NCBI GenBank assembly: GCA_963806145.1 | Contig: CAWDXD010000014.1 | Span: 1-64,000, forward strand | DNA: 64,000 nt | Direction of reading: 5' to 3' | Origin: DASXKD01 sp963806145 | GTDB taxonomy: Bacteria > Actinomycetota > Actinomycetes > Streptosporangiales > Streptosporangiaceae | Shown here: positions 55,455 to 64,000 of the stretch, piece by piece | Layout: each line of letters begins with the position of its first letter | Numbering within the stretch: position 1 is the first letter of the stretch | Position numbers and translations under genes: made by a program | Notes under the pieces: generated by a model | The model's database searches: none | The model's input: the letters and a program-made list of their open reading frames with translations, nothing else | What the model was told of the DNA's origin: nothing

Positions 55455-56591
55455 TTGGCCGGCCTCACCGTCGTCGCGCTGGAACAGGCGGTGGCCGCGC
55501 CGTTCGCCACCCGCCAGCTCGCCGACCTCGGCGCGCGGGTGATCAAGGTCGAGCGCCCCGGCACCGGGGACTTCGCCCGTGGCTTCGACACCACGGTCCA
55601 CGGCCAGGCGAGCTATTTCGTCTGGCTGAACCGCGGCAAACAGAGCATCGAACTCGACGTCAAGAGCGCCGACGGCAGACAGGTGCTGGCCGCCCTGGTC
55701 GGCCGGGCCGACGTGCTGGTGCAGAACCTGGCGCCGGGGGCGGCCGAGCGCCTCGGGCTGGGCGCCGCGGAGCTGCGCGAACGCCATCCGCGGCTGATCG
55801 CCTGCTCGATCTCCGGGTACGGCCCGGATGGGCCCTACCGGCACAAGAAGGCCTACGACCTGCTGGTGCAGTGCGAAACGGGGCTGGTGTCGGTCACCGG
55901 GACCCCGGAGCAGCCGGCCAAGGTCGCGATCTCGATCGCGGACATCTCCGCCGGGATGTACGCCTACTCCGGGGTGCTGACCGCGCTGTACGAGCGGGAG
56001 CGCACCGGGCAGGGGACCAGCATCGAGGTGGCGATGCTGGACACGCTCGGCGAGTGGATGAGCCAGCCCGTGTACTACAGCGTGTACGGCGGCCAGCCGC
56101 CCCGGCGGACCGGGGCCAGGCACGCGTCCATCGCCCCCTACGGCCCGTACTCCGCGGCCGGCGGGGAGCAGGTGTTCCTCGGCCTGCAGAACGACCGGGA
56201 GTGGGCGGTGCTGTGCGAGAAGATCCTGCACCGGCCGGACCTGGTCACCGACGGCCGGTTCCGCACCAACCCCGACCGGGTCGCCCACGACGCGGAGCTG
56301 ACCGTGATCCTCGAAGACGCGTTCGGCGCCCTTCCGGCCGCACAGCTCACGGCCGAGCTGGATGAGGCGGGCATCGCCTGCGCCCGGCTCCGCTCACCGG
56401 CGGAGTTCGCCGCGCATCCCCAGCTCGCGGCCCGGGACCGGTGGCGGGAGGTGGATACGCCGGGCGGGCCGGTGCGGGCGCTGCTGCCGCCGGTGAGCAT
56501 GCCCGGCCGCGAGCCGGCCATGGGGGCCGTCCCGGCGCTCGGCGAGCACACCGCCGCCATCCGCGCCGAGCTGGGCTTCCCGCCGCAGTGA
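55455..56591 (+). CDS. CaiB/BaiF family (class III) CoA-transferase
   Basis: A 378-residue CoA-transferase. No ATG or GTG precedes the conserved LAGLTVVALEQAVAAPFATRQLADLGARVIKVE, so TTG 55455, with GGGAGGGG 6 bp upstream, is taken as start. The active-site Asp is expected in AISIADISAGMYAYSGVLTALYERERTGQG. GYGPDGPYRHKKAYDLLVQ and IEVAMLDTLGEWM are also family hallmarks. It moves CoA between carboxylates, probably loading the acid handled by the neighbouring beta-oxidation-like enzymes. It follows the PrpD gene by 91 bp. Confidence 0.9.
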   Translation: MAGLTVVALEQAVAAPFATRQLADLGARVIKVERPGTGDFARGFDTTVHGQASYFVWLNRGKQSIELDVKSADGRQVLAALVGRADVLVQNLAPGAAERLGLGAAELRERHPRLIACSISGYGPDGPYRHKKAYDLLVQCETGLVSVTGTPEQPAKVAISIADISAGMYAYSGVLTALYERERTGQGTSIEVAMLDTLGEWMSQPVYYSVYGGQPPRRTGARHASIAPYGPYSAAGGEQVFLGLQNDREWAVLCEKILHRPDLVTDGRFRTNPDRVAHDAELTVILEDAFGALPAAQLTAELDEAGIACARLRSPAEFAAHPQLAARDRWREVDTPGGPVRALLPPVSMPGREPAMGAVPALGEHTAAIRAELGFPPQ

Positions 56592-56654
56592 GCCACGGCG
56601 CCGGCGCTGGCGCGGGCCCGGCCACGGCACGCGCAAACCCGGGCAGCGCGCGGG

Positions 56655-57663
56655 CTAGCCCGGCGGCACGCTCCCGGCGGCGGAGCCGGTGCGCCACCCC
56701 GGCCGGTCCCGCACCTCGGCCAGCCACGGCGGCTCGGCCCCGACGCGGGTGCAGGTCAGGGCCGCGACCTCGGCGGCTGCCCGGAGCGCGCCTTGGACCG
56801 GCGCTGGCTGGCGCAGGTCGGACCGGGTCAGCCCGCTGCGCGACCACCAGGCCAGGAACGCCCCGCCGAACGCGTCTCCCGCGCCCACGGTGTCGGCCAC
56901 CGTGACGGCCGGCACCTCCGCGCTGACCACCTCGTCGCGCAGGAACGCCCGGGCCGGGTGCGGGCCGTCGGTCAGCAGCACCAGCGCGGGCCCCTGGCCG
57001 AGCAGGGCGGCGGCCGCGTCCGGGGCCGGGGTGCCAGGGGCCAGGTAGTCCAGGTCTTCCACGCTGACCTTGACCACGTCGGCACGGCGCAGGATCCGGG
57101 ACAGCCGGGCCAGGTACGCCTGCCGGTCGGCGATCACCTCCGGCCGGCAGTTGGGGTCGATCATCAGCAGCGCGCCCGGTGGCAGGTCCGCGGCGATCAG
57201 CCGGTCGATGCTGGTGGCGATGGGCTCGGCGGCCAGGGCCAGGCTGCCCGCGTGCAGCGCCGTCACCCCGGCCGGGAGCGCGCGGGCGAGGGCCGGGTAG
57301 TCCACCGCGGGCGCGGAGGTGGCGTCCAGGTAGAACCGGTATCGCGGCAGCCCGGCCGCGTCGACGTCGACGAGGGCGAGGGTGGTGGGCAGGCAGGCCG
57401 GCTCGGGCACGGCCAGCGTCACGCCGTCGGTGCCCAGGCTGTCCCGCAGCAGCCGGCCGAACCGGTCCGCCGACAGGCGGCCAAGGAACGCGGGCGCGGC
57501 GCCCAGCCGGCCGATGGTCCTGTGCGGTGTTGAACGGGCCGCCGCCCAGCCGCGGGGCGAACCGGCCGTCGGAGCCGGCGACAAAGTCGATCAGCGCCTC
57601 GCCCGTGACCGCGATCGTCTGGCGTGTCCCGTGGCCGTCCGTGGCCCCTCCGGCGGCCGTCAT
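56655..57663 (-). pseudogene. PfkB family carbohydrate kinase, one frameshift
   Basis: From the start at 57663 the sense is TIAVTGEALIDFVAGSDGRFAPRLGGGPFNTA. It then continues in the next frame after one extra base at 57519-57525 (RTIGRLGAAPAFLGRLSADRFGRLL...). PfkB signature 2 is intact as TVADTVGAGDAFGGAFLAWW, with the catalytic Asp. The restored protein is about 335 residues, similar to fructokinase/2-keto-3-deoxygluconate kinase. Its presence in an acyl-CoA cluster is unexplained. The gene follows the enoyl-CoA hydratase gene by 19 bp on the minus strand. Confidence 0.82.
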
Positions 57664-57682
57664 GACAGCCGGGGGAGCGGGC

Positions 57683-58459
57683 TCACCTGGGCTGGCGCCA
57701 CTGTGGCTTGCGCTTCTCCAGGAACGCGTGCATCCCCTCGCGGGCGTCGGGGAGCTGGCTGGTGGCGGCCATCACCTCGATGGCGTAGGCGTAGGCCTTC
57801 GGCTGGTCCAGGTCGATCTGCGCGTACAGCGCCTGCTTGCCGATGCCCTTGCTCTCCGCGGACCCGCGGGTCACCCGCTCCAGCATGTCCTGGACGGCCG
57901 AGTCGAGCTGCGCCGCGGGGACAACTTTGTTCACAAGCCCCCAGTCCAGCGCGGTGTGCGCGTCGATGACGTCGCCGGACAGGGCCAGCTCGGCGGCCCG
58001 CTTCCGGCCGACGTTGCGGGCGACCGCCACCATCGGGGTGTGGCAGAACCAGCCGCCCTTGCCGCCCGGCGCCGCGAAGCCCGCCTCCTCGCTGGCCACG
58101 GCCAGGTCGGCGCTGGCGACAAGCTGGCAGCCCGCCGCGGTGGCCAGGCCGTGCACCCGGGCCACCACCGGCTGCGGCACCTGCTGCATGAGCGTCATCA
58201 GCTCGGTGCAGGTGACCAGCAGCGCACGGACCCCCGACAGGTCCGCGTCGGCGACGTCGGCGAAGTCGTGCCCGGCGCTGAACACCGGGCCGTTGCCGGC
58301 CAGCACGATGCCCAGCGCGCTGGATTCCCCGGTCTCGGAGAACGCCCGGATCAGCTCGCGCATGTGGTCCAGCGACAGCGCGTTGCGCCGCTGCGGCCGG
58401 TTCATCGTGATCGTGGCGAAGTCGCCAGAACGCTCCACCAGGATGTGCTCGAACCCCAT
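57683..58459 (-). CDS. Enoyl-CoA hydratase/isomerase family protein
   Basis: A 258-residue crotonase-fold enzyme from ATG 58459, with AAGGAG 6 bp upstream; a GTG one codon earlier is possible. The oxyanion-hole segments are SAGHDFADV and VHGLATAAGCQLVASADLAVASEEAGFAAPGGKGGW. At the usual catalytic Glu positions the sequence reads AGCQLVA and APGGKGGW, so hydratase activity may be weak or replaced by isomerase or hydrolase chemistry. It shares a divergent 36-bp gap with the acyl-CoA dehydrogenase gene. Confidence 0.9.
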   Translation of the reverse strand: MGFEHILVERSGDFATITMNRPQRRNALSLDHMRELIRAFSETGESSALGIVLAGNGPVFSAGHDFADVADADLSGVRALLVTCTELMTLMQQVPQPVVARVHGLATAAGCQLVASADLAVASEEAGFAAPGGKGGWFCHTPMVAVARNVGRKRAAELALSGDVIDAHTALDWGLVNKVVPAAQLDSAVQDMLERVTRGSAESKGIGKQALYAQIDLDQPKAYAYAIEVMAATSQLPDAREGMHAFLEKRKPQWRQPR

Positions 58460-58494
58460 CACGCTCTCCTTCTCGCTGCTTCGCAGCCTACGCT

Positions 58495-59646
58495 GTGGGG
58501 GTGCAATTCACCGCAGACCACGAGGCGTTCCGCCAGGCAGCCAGGGGCGTGCTGGAGCGTGAGGTCACCCCGCATGCCGACGAGTGGGAAGAGGCCGGCA
58601 TCTTCCCCGCGCACGAGCTGTTCAAGGCGCTCGGCACCGCCGGCCTGCTCGGCCTGGAGTACGACCCCGCCTACGGCGGCCAGGGCGCGGACCACTCCTA
58701 CACGGTGGTCCTCGGCGAGGAACTCGGCCGGATGGGCTGCGCCGGGGTCGCGATGGCGATCGCCGTGCAGAACGACATGGCCACGCCCTCGCTGCACAAC
58801 CACGGCAGCGAGGAGCTGAAGCAGCGCTACCTGGCCCCGGCGCTGCGCGGCGAGCTTGTTGCCGCGATCGCGGTCACCGAGCCCGACGCCGGCTCGGACG
58901 TGGCGGGCATCCGGACCCGCGCGGAACGCGACGGCGACGACTGGGTGATCAACGGGTCGAAGCTGTACATCACCAACGGCACCCAGGCGGACTGGCTGTG
59001 CCTGCTCGCCCGGACCTCCGGCGAGGCCGGCTACCGCGGCATGTCGCAGATCGTGTTCCCGACGGACACCCCCGGCTTCTCGGTCAGCCGCAAGCTGCGC
59101 AAGCTCGGCAACAAGTCCTCGGACACCGCCGAGCTGTCGTTCACCGACGCCCGGGTGCCGGTGCGCAACACGATCGGCGAGGCGGGCCGGGGCTTCCAGC
59201 AGCAGATGACCCAGTTCCAGAACGAGCGGATGATCGCCGCGTACATGGCCGTGGGCGGGATGGACCGGGCCCTGTCCCTGACGGCCGCCTACCTGCGCGA
59301 CCGGCGGACGTTCGGCGCCCCGCTGCTGTCCCGGCAGTACGTGCAGTTCCGGCTGGCCGAGCTGGCCGCCGACCTGGACACGCTGCGGCACTACAACTAT
59401 TCGTGCGCGGAGGCGTACATCGCCGGCCAGGACACCACCCGGTTCGCGACCATCGCCAAGCTCAAGGCCGGGCGGCTGCACCGCGAGATCGCCGACACGT
59501 GCCTGCAGTTCCACGGCGGCTTCGGCTACATGGAGGAGAGCTGGGTGTCCCGCTACTTCAGGGACAGCAGGCTGATGTCCATCGGCGGCGGGTCCGACGA
59601 GGTGATGCTGCAGATCCTGGCCCGCCTCGACGGCTTCACCGGCTGA
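58495..59646 (+). CDS. Acyl-CoA dehydrogenase
   Basis: A 383-residue flavoprotein starting at GTG 58495 (or 58501). It has VTEPDAGSDVAGIRTRAERDGDDWVINGSKLYITNG, FQNERMIAAYMAVGGMDRAL and the C-terminal LQFHGGFGYMEESWVSRYFRDSRLMSIGGGSDEVM. In short-chain enzymes of this type the catalytic base is in the final motif region (here GGGSDEVM, aligning with the GTxEIQ segment). It introduces the 2,3 double bond in an acyl-CoA, the step before the biotin carboxylase in leucine- and terpene-type pathways. Four bp before the carboxylase gene. Confidence 0.95.
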   Translation: MGVQFTADHEAFRQAARGVLEREVTPHADEWEEAGIFPAHELFKALGTAGLLGLEYDPAYGGQGADHSYTVVLGEELGRMGCAGVAMAIAVQNDMATPSLHNHGSEELKQRYLAPALRGELVAAIAVTEPDAGSDVAGIRTRAERDGDDWVINGSKLYITNGTQADWLCLLARTSGEAGYRGMSQIVFPTDTPGFSVSRKLRKLGNKSSDTAELSFTDARVPVRNTIGEAGRGFQQQMTQFQNERMIAAYMAVGGMDRALSLTAAYLRDRRTFGAPLLSRQYVQFRLAELAADLDTLRHYNYSCAEAYIAGQDTTRFATIAKLKAGRLHREIADTCLQFHGGFGYMEESWVSRYFRDSRLMSIGGGSDEVMLQILARLDGFTG

Positions 59647-59650
59647 GCCC

Positions 59651-61294
59651 GTGCCCGCGCCGATCCTGCCCACCGCCGTCGACCCCGGCGGCGAGGCGTT
59701 CCTGGCCAACGCCGGCGGGATGCTCGGCCTGCTCGGCGAGATCGACGGCCTGCTCCGGCAGGCGTCGCTCGGCGGCGGGGAGCGGGCGATCGCCAGGCAC
59801 AAGGGCCGCGGCAAGCTGCTCATCAGGGAGCGCATCGCGCTGCTGCTGGATCCGGACAGCCCGTTCCTGGAGATCAGCCCGCTGGCCGGCTACCAGACCA
59901 ACTACAACGTCGGCGGCGGCATGGTGCTCGGCATCGGGGTGGTCGAGGGCACCGAGTGCGTGATCGTCGGCAACGACCCGACCGACCTCGGCGGGGCCAT
60001 GACCATGGTCAGCATCCGCAAGCTGATGCGCGCCCTGGAGATCGCCAGGGACAACCGGATGCCCTACATCCAGTTCGTCGAGTCGGCCGGCGGCGACCTG
60101 CGCGGCGGCGGCTCCGGCGAGGACCCGGACGCGGCGATGCGGCGCAACCTCACCCACTTCGCCGAGAGCGGCCGGATGTTCCACGACATCACCGAGCTGT
60201 CCGCGCGGGGCATCCCCACGGTCTCGGTGGTGTTCGGCAGTTCCACCGCGGGCGGGGCCTACCAGCCGGGACTGGCCGACTACAACATCTTCGTCCGCGG
60301 TGGCGCCAAGGTGTTCCTCGGCGGCCCGCCGCTGGTGAAGGTCGCCACCGGGGAGGACTCCGGCGACGAGGAACTCGGCGGCGCGCAGATGCACGCCACC
60401 GACAGCGGCCTGGCCGACTACCTGGCCGACGACGAGCACCACGCGATCCGGATGGCCCGCGACGTGGTGGCCCACCTGCACTGGCGCAAGCAGGGCCCGG
60501 GACCGGTCACCGCGGCCCCGGAGCCGCCGCGCTACGACCCCGGGGAACTGCTCGGGCTGATGCCGCTGGACCTGCGCGCCGCGGTCGACGCCCGGGAGAT
60601 CATTGCGCGCGTGGTCGACGGCAGCCGCTTCGAAGAGTTCAAGATGCGATACGGGCCCACGCTGGTCACTGGATGGGCACAGGTGCACGGTTTTCCCGTG
60701 GGAATCCTGGCCAACAACGGGGTGCTGTTCTCCGACTCGTCCCAGAAGGCGGCCCAGTTCATCCAGCTGTGCAACCAGACCGGCACCCCGCTGGTGTTCC
60801 TCCAGCACATCACCGGGTACATGGTCGGCCGCGACTACGAGCGCGGCGGGATCGTCAAGCACGGCAGCCAGATGATCAACGCCCTGTCGAACTCCACGGT
60901 CCCGCACGTCACGGTCATCCTGGGGGCCAGCTACGGTGCCGGGAACTACGGCATGGGCGGCCGGGCGTTCGACACCAGGTTCGTGTTCCTGTGGCCCACC
61001 GCCAAGATCGCGATCATGGGGCCGAAACAGATGGCCGGGGTGATGTCGATCGTCCGCCGGGAGCGGGCCGCCCGCCGCGGTGAGGAGGTCAGCGAGGAGA
61101 CCGAGGCCGCCATCACCGCGGCGGTGGAGCACTACGCCGAGGCCGGGTCGCTGGCGCTGTACGCCACCGGCCGGGTGGCCGACGACGGCATCATCGACCC
61201 CAGGGACACCCGGACGGTGATCGCCATGGCGCTGTCCGCGTGCCACAGCGGCCCGGTGCAGGGGGCCCGCGGGTACGGGGTGTTCCGGCTGTGA
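59651..61294 (+). CDS. Acyl-CoA carboxylase beta subunit (carboxyltransferase)
   Basis: A 547-residue carboxyltransferase starting at GTG 59651. The N-half is GGGERAIARHKGRGKLLIRERIALLLD and the acyl-CoA pocket is SSTAGGAYQPGLADYNIFVRGGAKVFLGGPPLVK. The C-half carboxybiotin site is GASYGAGNYGMGGRAFDTRFVFLWPTAKIAIMGPKQMAGVM. GGAYQPGLADY in the N-half and GNYGMGGR in the C-half are characteristic of methylcrotonyl/geranyl-CoA carboxylases rather than propionyl-CoA ones. Its stop overlaps the alpha-subunit start (GTGA), giving tight coupling for the holoenzyme. Confidence 0.95.
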   Translation: MPAPILPTAVDPGGEAFLANAGGMLGLLGEIDGLLRQASLGGGERAIARHKGRGKLLIRERIALLLDPDSPFLEISPLAGYQTNYNVGGGMVLGIGVVEGTECVIVGNDPTDLGGAMTMVSIRKLMRALEIARDNRMPYIQFVESAGGDLRGGGSGEDPDAAMRRNLTHFAESGRMFHDITELSARGIPTVSVVFGSSTAGGAYQPGLADYNIFVRGGAKVFLGGPPLVKVATGEDSGDEELGGAQMHATDSGLADYLADDEHHAIRMARDVVAHLHWRKQGPGPVTAAPEPPRYDPGELLGLMPLDLRAAVDAREIIARVVDGSRFEEFKMRYGPTLVTGWAQVHGFPVGILANNGVLFSDSSQKAAQFIQLCNQTGTPLVFLQHITGYMVGRDYERGGIVKHGSQMINALSNSTVPHVTVILGASYGAGNYGMGGRAFDTRFVFLWPTAKIAIMGPKQMAGVMSIVRRERAARRGEEVSEETEAAITAAVEHYAEAGSLALYATGRVADDGIIDPRDTRTVIAMALSACHSGPVQGARGYGVFRL

Positions 61295-63447
61295 TCACCA
61301 CGCTGCTCGTCGCGAACCGGGGCGAGATAGCCCGCCGGATCTTCAGGACCGCCGCCGCGATGGGGATCGGCACGGTCGCCGTGTACGCCGAGGGCGACGC
61401 CGGCGCGCCGTTCACGGCCGAGGCGGACCGGGCGGTGGCCCTGCCGGGGCGCACCGCCGCGCAGACCTACCTGAACATCGATGCGCTGCTGGCGGCGGCC
61501 GCCGCCACGGGAGCCGACGCCGTGCACCCCGGCTACGGTTTTCTCTCCGAGCGGGCCAGCTTCGCCCGGGCCGTGACCGCCGCCGGGCTGACCTGGGTCG
61601 GGCCGCCCGCCGAGGTCATCGAGGTGATGGGCGACAAGCTGGCCGCCAAGCGGCTGCTGGCCGACGTGGGCGTGCCGGTGCTCGAGTCCTGGGAGGTGAC
61701 CGGGGACGACCTGCCCGACCTGGGCGGCGCCAGCCTCCCGCTGATCGTCAAGGCCGCGATGGGCGGCGGCGGCAAGGGGATGCGCGTCATCGGGGCCGGG
61801 CCCGGCACGGCGGGCGGCGCTGGCGGGGCGGGCCTGGCGGACGCGGTGGCCGCGGCCCGCCGTGAGGCGGCGGCCGCGTTCGGCGACGGCACGGTGTTCC
61901 TCGAGCGGTACATCACCGACGCCCGGCACGTGGAGATCCAGGTGCTCGCGGACGCCCACGGCGGCCTTGTGCACTGCTTCGAGCGGGAGTGCTCGATCCA
62001 GCGGCGGCACCAGAAGATCATCGAGGAGTGCCCCTCGCCGGCCGTGGACCCCGGCCTGCGGGAGCGGATGGCGGCGGCCGCGCTGGCCGCCGCCAAGGCG
62101 GTGGGGTACCTGGGCGCGGGCACCGTCGAGTTCGTGCTGGAGCCCTCCGGGGATTTCTGGTTCCTCGAGGTCAACACCCGGCTGCAGGTGGAGCACCCGG
62201 TCACCGAGGCGGTCACCGGGGTGGACCTGGTCCGCGAGCAGCTTCTCGTGGCGCAGGGCCTGCCGCTGTCGGTCACCCAGGACGGCCTGGCGATCGACGG
62301 CCACGCGATCGAGGCCCGGCTGTACGCCGAGGACCCCGCCGCCGGGTTCCTGCCCGCCACCGGGACCCTGGCGGACTGGTGCCCGGCCACGGCGCCGCCG
62401 TGCCGCTGGGATGCCGGGGTGGCGGCGGGCAGCGTGGTCGGGGTCGAGTTCGACCCGATGCTGGCCAAGGTCATCGCGCACGCGCCGACCCGCGGCGAGG
62501 CGGCGCTCGCCCTGGCGCTGGCCCTGCGGCGCAGCCGGATCCGGGGCGTCACCACCAACCGGGACTTCCTCGTCGCCGCGCTGCGCCATCCCGACTTCCT
62601 GGCCGGCCGCACCACCACGTCGTTCATCGAGCGCAGCGCCGTCCCGCTGGCCCGGCACCCGGCACCGGCGGAACTGCGCACCGCGGCGATCGGCGCCGCC
62701 CTCGCCGCCCAGGCGGCCGCCCGGGCCGCCGCCCCGGTGCTCGCCACGCTGCCCAGCGGCTGGCGCAACACCGTGATGCCGCCGGAGCGGGCGCAGTACC
62801 GGCATGGCCCGGACACCGTGGCGGTGAGCTACGCCCGCCAGCGTGACGGCCGGTTCGCCGTCACGGTCACCGGGGCCGCCCTGGCCCCGGACGGCGCACT
62901 GAGATCCGGGGAACCCGGCCAGGACGGCTCCGCCGGCCCCGGCTCCGATTCCGCGGGCCCCGGTTCCGCCGCCCCCGGTCCGGCCACCACATCCGCCACG
63001 CCGGGCGCGGCTGCCCCGCCTCCATCCCTGGTGACGGTCCATCACGCATCCCTGGTGACGGTCCATCACGTCGGCGACGGCTGGATCGACTTCGATACCG
63101 GCGGGCAGCGGCACCGGCTGCACGTGCTCGCCGCCGGAGACCAGGTGTGGGTCCAAGGGCCCGACGGCGACGTGGCCTTGACCGCCGTGCCCCGCTTCCC
63201 CGAGGCGGAACGCGGCGAGGCCGTGGCGGGCGGCCTGGTCGCCCCGATGCCAGGGACCGTGCTCGCGGTGCACGTCGCCCCCGGCGACACCGTTGCCCAG
63301 GGTCAGCTCCTGATGATCGTGGAGGCCATGAAGATGGAGCACCGGATCACCGCGCCGGCCGCCGGGACGGTCAGCGAGGTCCGCGCCCGGCCAGGGGACC
63401 AGGTCAGCGGCGGCGACCTGCTGGCCGTCCTGGACGAAGCGCCATGA
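61291..63447 (+). CDS. Acyl-CoA carboxylase alpha subunit (biotin carboxylase-BCCP)
   Basis: A 718-residue fusion from GTG 61291. Biotin carboxylase: TLLVANRGEIARRIFRTAAAMG, DAVHPGYGFLSERASFA, IVKAAMGGGGKGM (ATP loop), CSIQRRHQKIIEE and FLEVNTRLQVEHPVTE. A BT-like linker domain follows, then BCCP with biotinylated Lys681 in VEAMKMEHRI. The BT region holds a Gly/Pro/Ala-rich insert (about residues 530-580) and a perfect 24-bp tandem duplication (SLVTVHHA/SLVTVHHV). It partners the upstream beta subunit. ATGA overlap with the AtuA-like gene. Confidence 0.95.
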   Translation: MITTLLVANRGEIARRIFRTAAAMGIGTVAVYAEGDAGAPFTAEADRAVALPGRTAAQTYLNIDALLAAAAATGADAVHPGYGFLSERASFARAVTAAGLTWVGPPAEVIEVMGDKLAAKRLLADVGVPVLESWEVTGDDLPDLGGASLPLIVKAAMGGGGKGMRVIGAGPGTAGGAGGAGLADAVAAARREAAAAFGDGTVFLERYITDARHVEIQVLADAHGGLVHCFERECSIQRRHQKIIEECPSPAVDPGLRERMAAAALAAAKAVGYLGAGTVEFVLEPSGDFWFLEVNTRLQVEHPVTEAVTGVDLVREQLLVAQGLPLSVTQDGLAIDGHAIEARLYAEDPAAGFLPATGTLADWCPATAPPCRWDAGVAAGSVVGVEFDPMLAKVIAHAPTRGEAALALALALRRSRIRGVTTNRDFLVAALRHPDFLAGRTTTSFIERSAVPLARHPAPAELRTAAIGAALAAQAAARAAAPVLATLPSGWRNTVMPPERAQYRHGPDTVAVSYARQRDGRFAVTVTGAALAPDGALRSGEPGQDGSAGPGSDSAGPGSAAPGPATTSATPGAAAPPPSLVTVHHASLVTVHHVGDGWIDFDTGGQRHRLHVLAAGDQVWVQGPDGDVALTAVPRFPEAERGEAVAGGLVAPMPGTVLAVHVAPGDTVAQGQLLMIVEAMKMEHRITAPAAGTVSEVRARPGDQVSGGDLLAVLDEAP
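63023..63070 (+). repeat. Perfect 24-bp tandem duplication inside the biotin carboxylase gene
   Basis: The 24-bp unit starting catccctggtgacggtcc occurs at 63023-63046 and again at 63047-63070 without mismatch. It is in frame and adds eight residues (SLVTVHHA then SLVTVHHV) immediately after the low-complexity insert of the BT domain. Confidence 0.9.
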
Positions 63448-64000
63448 CGCGGCCGCTGCGCATCGCCAACTGCAGCGGGTTCTACGGAGACCGGCTGGCC
63501 GCCGCGCGGGAGATGGTCGAAGGCGGTCCCATCGACGTGCTGACCGGCGACTGGCTCGCCGAGCTGACCATGCTGGTGCTGGCCAAGAACATGCTGCGGG
63601 ACAACGGCGCCGGGTACGCGCGGACGTTCGTCACCCAGATGGAACAGGTCATGGGGCAGTGCCTGGACCGGGGGATCAAGGTGGTGTCCAACGCGGGCGG
63701 GCTGACCCCGGACCGCTGCGCCGAGGCGGTTGCCGCGGTCGCGGCCAGGCTCGGCCTGGACCCGGTGATCGGCTACGTCGAAGGCGACAACCTGGTGCCC
63801 CGGCTGGCCGAACTGCGCGCGGCGGGCGCGGACCTGGCCAACCTCGACACCGGGGCGCCGCTCGGCGACCGCCCGGTGCTCACCGCGAACGCCTACCTCG
63901 GCGGGTGGGGCATTGCCGAGGCCCTGGCCCGCGGTGCCGACATCGTCATCACCGGCCGGGTCACCGACGCGGCTCTGGCCCTGGGCCCGGCCGCGTGGCA
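63444..64000 (+). CDS. Acyclic terpene utilisation AtuA family protein (DUF1446), 3' end outside the window
   Basis: ATG 63444 overlaps the carboxylase stop, and the frame stays open to the window end (185 residues visible). It opens LRIANCSGFYGDRLAAAREMVEGGPIDVLTGDWLAELTMLVL, then KVVSNAGGLTPDRCAEAV, LTANAYLGGWGIAEALARGADIVITGRVTDAALALGPA, which is the AtuA/DUF1446 N-terminal domain. AtuA is required for citronellol/geranyl-CoA breakdown in Pseudomonas, though its chemistry is not settled. Its position after a methylcrotonyl/geranyl-type carboxylase supports an atu/liu-like pathway. Confidence 0.92.
   Translation, partial: MTRPLRIANCSGFYGDRLAAAREMVEGGPIDVLTGDWLAELTMLVLAKNMLRDNGAGYARTFVTQMEQVMGQCLDRGIKVVSNAGGLTPDRCAEAVAAVAARLGLDPVIGYVEGDNLVPRLAELRAAGADLANLDTGAPLGDRPVLTANAYLGGWGIAEALARGADIVITGRVTDAALALGPAAW

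Overview
The window is a chromosomal segment of a very GC-rich actinomycete. The evidence is strong third-position G/C, frequent GTG starts, a conservon (cvn) signalling operon, mycothiol-dependent and F420-type enzymes, an HrdA/HrdB-type sigma factor, and a core gene order (leuA, recO, uppS, glyS, ppdK, dgt, dnaG, sigma) that resembles Streptomyces, Streptosporangiales and related lineages. I assign no genus. No plasmid, phage or IS element is visible. The dominant impression is ordinary core chromosome followed by accessory catabolic and regulatory modules.

1-9.6 kb: end of an ABC-2 exporter operon; a leucine-codon leader peptide with a Shine-Dalgarno-sequestering hairpin in front of leuA; recO; uppS; a small membrane protein; a large secreted Ntn-hydrolase (penicillin/lipopeptide/AHL acylase family); and glyS. 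9.7-14.5 kb: a DUF1932 oxidoreductase, an ECF sigma factor with a membrane-anchored partner gene broken by three +1 shifts, and a secreted protein of unknown role. 14.6-24.8 kb: ppdK-dgt, a ferredoxin reductase, a HAD phosphatase, dnaG, a primary-type sigma factor and a YtxH-like protein.

25.0-25.5 kb holds an intact tRNA-Asn on the minus strand. It sits inside what looks like a second tRNA-Asn on the plus strand whose 5' and 3' halves are about 315 bp apart. 25.9-33.2 kb: a NarL-type two-component system divergent from an ABC exporter, with a perfect 19-bp-arm inverted repeat between them, then a MalT/LuxR-type regulator with two frameshifts. 33.4-41.5 kb: a mycothiol-dependent isomerase-like gene, then a minus-strand block with a complete Liv-type uptake system, a TetR regulator and an acyl-CoA ligase, which together suggest import and CoA activation of an organic acid. 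41.9-46.7 kb: a sirtuin and the four-gene conservon cvnABCD. 47.1-54.0 kb: a secreted beta-helix protein, a GNAT enzyme, an AraC/VOC pair, an ABC exporter-TetR operon preceded by a perfect 22-bp palindrome, and a deazaflavin-type reductase.

54.2-64 kb is a catabolic island: MmgE/PrpD, a class III CoA-transferase, a PfkB kinase, enoyl-CoA hydratase, acyl-CoA dehydrogenase, biotin-dependent carboxylase beta and alpha subunits, and the start of an AtuA (DUF1446) protein. The last four genes are packed with 0-5 bp spacing and resemble the acyclic-terpene/leucine (atu/liu) degradation logic.

A recurring oddity is single-base frame changes in otherwise well-conserved genes: the sigma-factor partner, the sigma 5' end, uppS 5' end, the LuxR regulator, an ABC ATPase, a TetR and a PfkB kinase. 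At least eight to ten such sites lie in 64 kb. Residual indel errors in the assembly are the simplest explanation, so each affected gene should be read as possibly intact in the organism.
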